From Lentinula raphanica (lineage: Eukaryota > Basidiomycota > Agaricomycetes > Agaricales > Omphalotaceae), in assembly GCA_027919835.1 (NCBI GenBank), contig JANVFP010000016.1, forward strand, positions 310,001 to 374,000: a stretch of 64,000 nucleotides of DNA. Direction: 5' to 3'. This document shows positions 57,101 to 64,000 of the stretch, piece by piece; the first letter of the stretch is position 1, and the number at the start of each line of letters is the position of its first letter. Both the position numbers and the translations under genes were made by a program. The notes beneath the pieces were generated by a model. The model saw only the letters and a list, made by a program, of their open reading frames with translations. It was not told where the DNA came from and searched no databases.

Positions 57101-60100
57101 ACGTTGCTTTTGAAAGCGTGCGATCATATCCCACAGACACAATGATTCAAGCTGGTCACTCCGGTATATATAATCTTCTAACTGTGTAGGAAGAACACGC
57201 ACTATCTGATCTGCACTGACAGTGATGGTGACTTCACTCTCATCATCATCTCTTACAATGTCTTCAAGGTCACTATTTGAAGTGTCAGAAGAAGACTTGT
57301 CAACAGTGGTAGATGAACAGTATTTTGGATAACATTCAGGTGAAGGATCATGAATATTGATGTGGCGCTCAAAACTTATCCAATACAAGTTATTATATGA
57401 ATGAGATGTGTAATGATCATTGAAATCCAGCAGGTAAGATGCAACTTGCTGCGCGGATAGTTCTTGTTGATTGATCATAGCATATGCACAGCGCTGCAAT
57501 AATCTTTTGGCTTTAATACACAAACTATCGTCGGTATCAAGGTTGGGCTCCAGACGCTTCACAGCCAACTCCAATGCAGCATATGCAACATGTGCTTTTA
57601 GTTGGGATTTGGTTATATAGTCTGTAATATAATACATAACTGCTTTTGCAGAAGCCCCGGATCCTATAAATTTTATATCCATGTTACACCGAACTGCAGC
57701 CAAAATAGTTTCATTAAAATCATTGACAAGGCCGTCTATTTTCCGAAGGTGGATTTCGCCCGTTTCACTGTCAAAATATGTCTCTGGACTAATATTTGAT
57801 AGATCAAGATCAAACCGACAAACTCGCGGCTCTGGGGGACCACGCCAATATTTATAGCAAGTGAAAGAGTGCTTGTGAATTTGACAAGATTTGGCAAGCA
57901 GATGCAAGTCTTTGTTGCGGATGTTCTGTACACTGTCCTCTGTAGAGATGGAAGGACCTCGAACAGAGCAAGGGTGATATTTGGATGACTGAATTTCTAG
58001 AGTGGGATCAGGATCAGGAGGTATGGAGGAGGATATTGTATCATCTAAGAACTGTTTGAGACGATCTGTGAATCCAAAGCTGTCATCAGATAAGATCTTT
58101 TCCTTGATTTCATTTGGATTCAGACCACCTTCAACCCATACCAGCATATGGCAGTGAAGAGAACCACGTCCTTGTGCTTCTACACAACCATAATATGCAC
58201 TGACATGGCCGAGGATTCCACCCTCATTGCATATTGTACCAGATTGATAAGCTAAAATACAGTCTATGAAAGCACCAATATAGAGGTCAAAAAATTTAGC
58301 TGCAATTGCTGGATTTTTTGCTATTAATTTAGCCTGGTCCCAAAAGTGAGGAATATCATTGTCAGCTAAATTGTCAACGTCGATCTCGCTACCAGCTAAA
58401 AATTTGACCACAGGATTATATACGTCAGCAGGATTAATAGTGAGATAAAAGCTGGGCAACCCTTTCTCAATGTTGAGAGCACGAATTTCGTTACGCATTG
58501 CAACCCTTGCAGATGTTGAGCCTGGCACATGCGAGTTAATTGCATTGATTTGTCGCATTAAATTAAGGACTTGAAACTCTTCAGATGAATTGAATGTAGA
58601 AGAATCACCTTTGGCCATACGTTCTGAAACTGTGCGTATAACATCCGAAGAAACAGAAGCAAAAGTTGACGCAACATTATTGAAATTCGATCTCTTTACC
58701 TTTAAGCTGGTATGCAACAGTGCCTCACGTCTTTGAATGATATTGAAAACTGTGAAAAGAAAAGAATGATGTTCTTGAAATCGCCGATCAGCGAGGTTAA
58801 AAAAGTGCTTGACTTGCCGTTTCAAAGAAACCTTAGAAGATCGACGTTGATTCTCAAAACCTCCTATACCATATGGAAAAAGAGTAGGATACAACATCGG
58901 AAACAGAGTAGGATTCAAAAATTCATTTACAGGTTCAACGTCATGACGAAATTGGAGGAAACCTCCATTATTCTGTACATGACGTACCGCTGCAGCACGC
59001 ATTTCATTTGATGTTGCTGAGCCATCGATATCAGTAATGACAACCTTTTCAAAACTTACAGGACGGTCATCAAAGTCTAATGGACTTGCGCTGTGCGATA
59101 CAGCAGGCACAGACTCATCAGATGAATTGCAATTTATAGAATCTTCAAGAGTCTGTGATTGACTTTGAGGTATGTCAGAAGGAATAAACAAATCAGGTGT
59201 GTAACCTGAGGTGACACTGTCCAAGGCAGTATTTGGTTGTATATGTTCAATATGTACGGGCAAAATAGAATTCTCTGGTAGAGAATCCAATAATTCATGG
59301 TTAATTGTGATATCTTTATAGAGAGGATTGTGCTCCTTCAGCCAAATAAGGGCTTTTCGAACACGTCCCGGCCGGATTGCCAATGGTTTAGCTTTACGGC
59401 GAAGCCAATCTTGTGAAGGACACTGTGATCCGACAAACACTACACATATAGGAGCTGCAAGTTCATCTAGAGACGGTGGCAACACACTTGCTACCTGGGA
59501 TACTTTCTGTGGATAAATCACAATGTTACCTTTGAGTCCGCGTTGTGTGGTCTCACTTGGCATAGACGAATTCTCTTCTTTCAGCTGCAGAATCCAACAT
59601 TTTGCTCGGCACCTTGCAATCATTGCTTCCTCAACTACCGATAAATCTTTCAGTACATCAGGTACTGAACCAATGTACATATGATTGGACAACGCAAGAT
59701 CTGGGACATTTCCCCTTTTCAATGAATTACTGCATTCCTTACACAATTGTAATGCAGTAGAGCCATCTTGAGCAACTGTGACACCCATGGGATCAAGTAA
59801 AACATTAGGCTGTCTATCCAGAGGACTAACAATATCTGAAGATTGGCTGCAGTCGCGGTCAAGCCACAACTTATCAACAATTATACCATCCGACTTGTGA
59901 ATGCGAACATCAGGTCGATGCAGAGGAGATAAATCAATATCGTCAACTTTAACAGTAACAGATGAGGAAAGTAGACAGGCCTCCGAGCACGAAGCGCAAA
60001 CACAAGAAGCCAACGCCGAGGAAGAAGTTTGATGTTTGAAGTCCGCAATGAGTTTAGTTTTCAAAGTAGACGGAACCAGCTGTGGCCATTGCTGACGGAT

Positions 60101-61872
60101 TTCTTTCAGTTTGGACTCTGCGTCAACAGATATACGGTCATCAGCTGCAGTTTGCATGATGGCAATATGATGATTTAAACGGTGGTGCAAATCCTTCAAA
60201 GAGTCGGTTGATGAGAAATGAAGATTTAGGACTCTGTGAACATCTTGAAGAGGTTTTAATGCCAATATCTGAACCAGTCTATCCAAAATGATGAGTGATG
60301 TGTTCAATGGATGATAGTTATCAGAGACACCACATTCCTCAACTACTGCGTGACACCCAGACAAATCTGTATTACCAAAACATTTACCTTCGACAAAGTG
60401 CTTCACAATACCAAGTCGGATGGATGCAACAGTATCTGTAAACACATTGATTGGCACACCATGTGATTGTGCAAGGTCAATAAGGACCACACGATCCAAA
60501 CGATGAAATGATTTGAAAGTCTCACCCATATTGCAAGGAACAGGTGAAGCAACCATGCGTTCTTGGAAAAACAATGTGATTGCAGATAGAAGTTGGATTC
60601 TTAAGTCCGGAGATCTAAAACGTTTACCTATACCCATACTTCTGATGATTCTAAGGAGACAATCATTAGACAAAGAAGTATTATGAACAATGATATCTTC
60701 TAGACTTACAGCAAGGGATCTCAATGAATCAAAGTCTTTTGCAAATTCTTCACAAGTACTCGTCTCTCTTTTTAAACAGTCACCAACAATAAGGTGATGC
60801 AGCAATGCAATAGAAGTTGATTTACAATCAATATATTGAGTGGTATTTAGCCCATGAAGGCTTGAAACACTTTGCAACGCAGACAGATTGTCCACAAAAG
60901 GAGATGTACAGATTCCCGACTGGAACCTCTGTGAAAAAACATCACAGTAGAGATTATATCCAGAAGAACCAACGGGTGGCCGGGACAATGAAATCCTCGG
61001 CAAAGACGTTGAAGTCCCCGGTGAAGACGTTGAAGTCCCCGGTGAAGACGTTGAAGTCCCCGGTGAAGACGTTGAAGTCCCCGGTGAAGACGTTGAAGTC
61101 ACCGATGAAGACGTTGAGATCCCAATTGAGGACGAGCAAGTCCCGATTGAGGACGTTGAAGAGGACGAGCAAGTCCCGATTGAAGACGAGCAAGTCCCGA
61201 TTGAAGACGAGCAAGTCCCGATTGAAGACGAGCAAGTCCCGATTGAAGACGACCAAGTCCCCAGCGAAGAGGATGAGGGGGTGGAGACTCCAGGCAAAGA
61301 GGCGGTGGAAGCCCGAGGTAAAGAGATGGTGGAAGCCCCCAGAGTACCGTCAGTTGAAGCTGGCGCAGTTATGGCTGATGTTGAGAACGGAGTCGAGCAG
61401 TTGTACATTGAGCGACGGTCAAGTGGGTCTGGGACAATGGAAGTCACCCCTGAATATAGCTTGTGAGTAACAAGCCAGTTGAACAGTAAAATGACGCACC
61501 ACTTGTTAAAGAAAAATTGCCAGGTAAAGAGTTCAGACTGGTATGATGACTTGCGGACGAAGAGCGGGGACCATCGCTGGCAGTATCAAACAAAGTATCA
61601 CTGCTCAAACCAACACGGTCACAAGCATCACGAAAATTAGAACCGAATATGACGGGACACTGGCTCGACAAGTGTTTCGATATGGCAAACGGAATTTTTG
61701 TTGTGAACGAATGATGAGCGTCTTTGCAAACGGTGACCGTCACATCAACATGTGTTGCACACGTCGATAGAGCAGGAATACTTGAAGCAAGATCAACCGA
61801 AAGTAGCGATGTCTCCATACGAGAATCAAACAAATAACCAGGGAGGCGTAAGTTTTCGACGAAGATCGACAT
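54190..61872 (-). CDS. Helitron Rep-helicase (rolling-circle transposase)
   Basis: Four exons, 61872-61500, 61449-54419, 54369-54307 and 54252-54190, encode 2,509 residues with no stop in a 7-kb exon. After a Ser/Thr repeat region (residues ~130-230) comes a DUF6570-like region (IVIYPQKVSQVASVLPPS), then the Helitron N-domain (PSFYLTINPADVYNPVV). The HUH motif is GRGSLHCHMLVWVEGG (~residue 1,220) and the two-tyrosine motif is YYITDYITK (~1,400). The Pif1-like helicase has LYLGGPGGTGKS (~1,944), VAATNISGMTLHSAL, LFIDEVSMIG, IFAGDFAQLSPVG, AHKAQGGT and YVMISRVKSLEG. Such proteins nick one DNA strand through Tyr and move by rolling circle. All catalytic motifs are intact, so the enzyme may be functional. 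The last two small exons (IDVVRPWNTRVQ, TDIDEQLKAKRQRMSK) were joined by splice sites. Start ATG 61872 opens MSIFVENLRLPGYLFD. Confidence 0.9.
54190..61872 (-). mobile_element. Autonomous-type Helitron (coding core; ends not located)
   Basis: The minimal extent of the element is its Rep-helicase gene. The true ends (5' TC, 3' CTRR with an upstream hairpin, AT insertion site) should be in the flanking spacers or further out. I could not fix them by eye, so it is unknown whether the dioxygenase-like gene at 49.7-53.0 kb is inside the element. Confidence 0.7.
61001..61260 (-). repeat. Two 21-nt tandem arrays in the Helitron gene
   Basis: On the plus strand about six units of GTGAAGACGTTGAAGTCCCC(G) (61001-61125) and then about five units of ATTGAAGACGAGCAAGTCCC(G) (to about 61260). 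On the coding strand they give STSSPGT and SSIGTCS units. Both arrays share the ~21-nt period. Confidence 0.88.
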
Positions 61873-62310
61873 GATGATGGTAGACAACAGATAGATATGA
61901 AAAATCTTACTAAGCCGATGAGAAAATGCGCGCCTAACTAGAAATGCGCGCTTATGCAAGAGTTCCGACGTGTTTGAAAGGTCCTCGTGATAGAGAAGAC
62001 CGGCGTGTCTGGAAATCCCGTCTACACCAGATTTCAACACTATCTGTGTATCCTTCCTGCAAAACTGGCACACATTTACAACGGATGCCACTTAACTGAA
62101 CAGGCACAAGATATCTCGACTGCAACCTCACTATGAACTGCAGAACAAAACTTCACCTTCGGACCTTTTCCTTTACCGACGTACCAACCCAGACCCATCG
62201 GTATGCAAAGGAACCTCAACAACCACGCCTTGGATCAATTTCATTTGAAGATAACCAACCTACATATATGACATAGTGAACACCACACAATCTCCCCACA
62301 TACACATTCT
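61873..62310. other. Divergent promoter region
   Basis: About 440 bp between the Helitron gene start (-) and the family member at 62311 (+). One end of the Helitron could lie here. An upstream in-frame extension of the Helitron ORF on the minus strand (to 62091) is probably leader. Confidence 0.45.
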
Positions 62311-64000
62311 ATGTCGTCTCTTTTTGCACTTCGCACTTCTTCAGCAGATCTCATAAAAATCAACAATCGGGTTCAGGAATGGTTGCAGGTATTACAATCT
62401 CTATTGAAGTACGACCTTTACCTGATTATACCTAACAGACCGGTATTTACCCAGATTCGGTACAAGGATTAGTGATCGGCACTTTTTCTACCTACCCAAC
62501 CCTTGTGCATATCCCGGTCGATGCAGGCGTTGACGACTATCAATCTATTGATGATTTGGACGTTCGGATGTACATGTGGAAGTCTCGTAAACCGTCAATC
62601 AACAGTTGCTGCCTAAATCGGTTCCACGTTGATCATTTCCCTGCTCAAGCCTCGTCAGGTCTGAAACACCCATACACGTTCTATTTCGAGGAAAGCTCCT
62701 CACCCGCAGCCTTCAACAAGTTCATTCGCGATAACATATTGCCTTACGATTTCAGGCCTGTTCCATCTCTACGAGGGAATGTAGTCATTGTCAAGCACAC
62801 AAATGGTGTTATTGACGATATGACACTCCAGGATTGGCCATTGGTAGAAGTCATACTAGAATGGTAACGTTTCTGCAAATGCGACATTGATGTCGACTGA
62901 AAGTTTCACAGGATGACAGAGCACCGGTGGCAATTCAGCGATTCATGTCCAAACGAAATCCCAAAAGGAAAGCCACCAGTCAAACCTTTGGGTGATGCGT
63001 CTTCCGATATTGCCAACCCAACCTCGGGCATCGTAACGGTCAGCCTTCAGAGTCTCTTGGATAAACTAGATCTATGTTGGACGATATTTGAACACACACC
63101 GGTCCTTAGCCTGTTCGCACTAGGAGCCACTTGTTCGAACATCCGAGCTTCGGTTCAAGCTTTCTACCGAGGACGAGTCATCCATATGATGGCAACGGTG
63201 TTTGAGGCCGGTCGTCATTCGCAGTTCTTGCAGGTGATCGACCACTTTGGATCACGAATCGGAGGCTCTCTTGCTTACAGAGTGGTCGACCCAACTGCGA
63301 CTTTCACACCAAATGACCTCAATATTTTGACACCTTTTGGGAAAGCCGAGAGATTGTGTGAGGAGCTAACGAGTGTATGGGACTGTGTACTTGGCCCTGG
63401 TTTACCTCGCGTGAACCGCGCAGGACCAGACTTCTGTCCTGGTGACACTTACTACTTGAAAAGTCCCTTGGTACGTTTTCTAAATGACCCGCCTATGACA
63501 CTCATCTCACAATTAAGTCAGGGTTTCCCAATAACCATCACTGAGAGCTATGACGACAGCATTGTGCCTCTCATGTTGACAGGCTTTACAACAGCAGAGT
63601 GTGTGTTATTAGGCGCACACTCTTTCACTCTAGTGTATCCGACGCTGGTTGAAAACGGCCAAGTACTGCGTTTGCCTTGTGAGGGACGCAAAATACCAGA
63701 CGATTTTATGGCAACAGTGAGGAACCGCTTGGACGTCTTGGACTCAACTGATAATCTAGGACGACCGTGCCTAGAATGTTGCCCAAACGTGTGGCGACGA
63801 ACAGCAGGTATGAGAGGAAGTGCAACAATGCATTGGGGCGGTTTGACACCAGGAACAGATACAAAGTTGAAATCAGGATCGTATGAGTGGAAGACTGGTG
63901 ACAGATGTAGGAATGAACTTTGTAAGTGGAATGGGGTAGAGGCGTTAGAAATGAGTAGGTGGCGGTGGTGGGAGAACGACAAACAGGACGTCACCAGTCG
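62311..64000 (+). CDS. Unrecognised protein family, member 2 (3' end outside window)
   Basis: Exons 62311-62388, 62439-62863, 62912-63470 and 63522 to the window end fit in phase. Residues include SIDDLDVRMYMWKS, CLNRFHVDHFPAQA, GVIDDMTLQDWPLVEVILEW, FYRGRVIHMM, GSRIGGSLAYRVVDPT, GFPITITESYDDSIVPLML, FTTAECVLLGAH and RCRNELCKW. These match member 1 (38421-40061) over the full length, with exon 2 identical in length (425 nt). The C-terminus lies past the window. The gene is divergent from the Helitron gene. The protein appears soluble, without signal peptide or membrane span. Function unknown; the family appears lineage-specific. Confidence 0.7.

Noticed and set aside
60817..61470. 217-codon plus-strand ORF rich in Lys/Ser repeats
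   Set aside because: It is the complement of the 21-nt arrays inside the Helitron gene; period of three from the repeats keeps both strands open.

Overview
The window comes from the nuclear genome of a filamentous basidiomycete, most likely a mushroom-forming agaricomycete. The evidence is dense short introns of about 50-60 nt with GT-AG ends, closely packed genes on both strands, a Cdc7 kinase, fungus-type multi-pass membrane proteins, an intron-bearing tRNA, and a Helitron with a very large Rep-helicase gene. No prokaryotic signals were seen. Exon boundaries below were worked out by hand from splice sites, reading phase and conserved motifs.

Left part (1-42 kb) is ordinary gene space. In order it holds a partial AlkB-like dioxygenase (-), a SET/MYND lysine methyltransferase-like gene (+), a seven-TM protein (+), a tiny secreted peptide precursor (+), a WBP2/GRAM-type protein (+), two tandem seven-TM paralogues (-), a cytochrome b5-fused desaturase (+), Cdc7 kinase (-), tRNA-Arg(UCG) with an intron (+), a GH5 glucanase-like enzyme (-), a membrane-anchored ubiquitin protease (-), two tandem DUF2786-type paralogues (-), an aspartic protease (-), a small secreted protein (-), a small coiled protein (+), a probable Utp8/NOL11-like nucleolar protein (-), and two unrecognised genes (-). 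A 469-bp hAT-like MITE with a perfect 8-bp target duplication lies upstream of the protease.

Right part (42-62 kb) is an accessory, repeat-rich block. It holds a ~1.07-kb inverted-repeat element with an AT-rich core, a RecQ helicase fragment, a 220-bp tandem duplication, a decayed arrestin-like gene, and two convergent genes of special note. One is a 14-exon gene (49.7-53.0 kb) whose C-terminal part has the HxD...H layout of a 2-oxoglutarate/Fe(II) dioxygenase resembling the fungal TET/JBP class; it is interrupted by one in-frame TGA. The other is an uninterrupted ~2,500-residue Helitron Rep-helicase (54.2-61.9 kb) that could be active. Two members of one unrecognised protein family bracket this block (38.4-40.1 kb and 62.3 kb to the window end).

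The best candidate for an under-described system is the dioxygenase-like gene beside the Helitron. An oxygenase of this class could act on DNA modification near mobile elements, but the sequence shows only adjacency and motif layout. Several genes carry apparent splice-donor or frame lesions (SMYD-like, arrestin-like), which may be real decay or sequence error.
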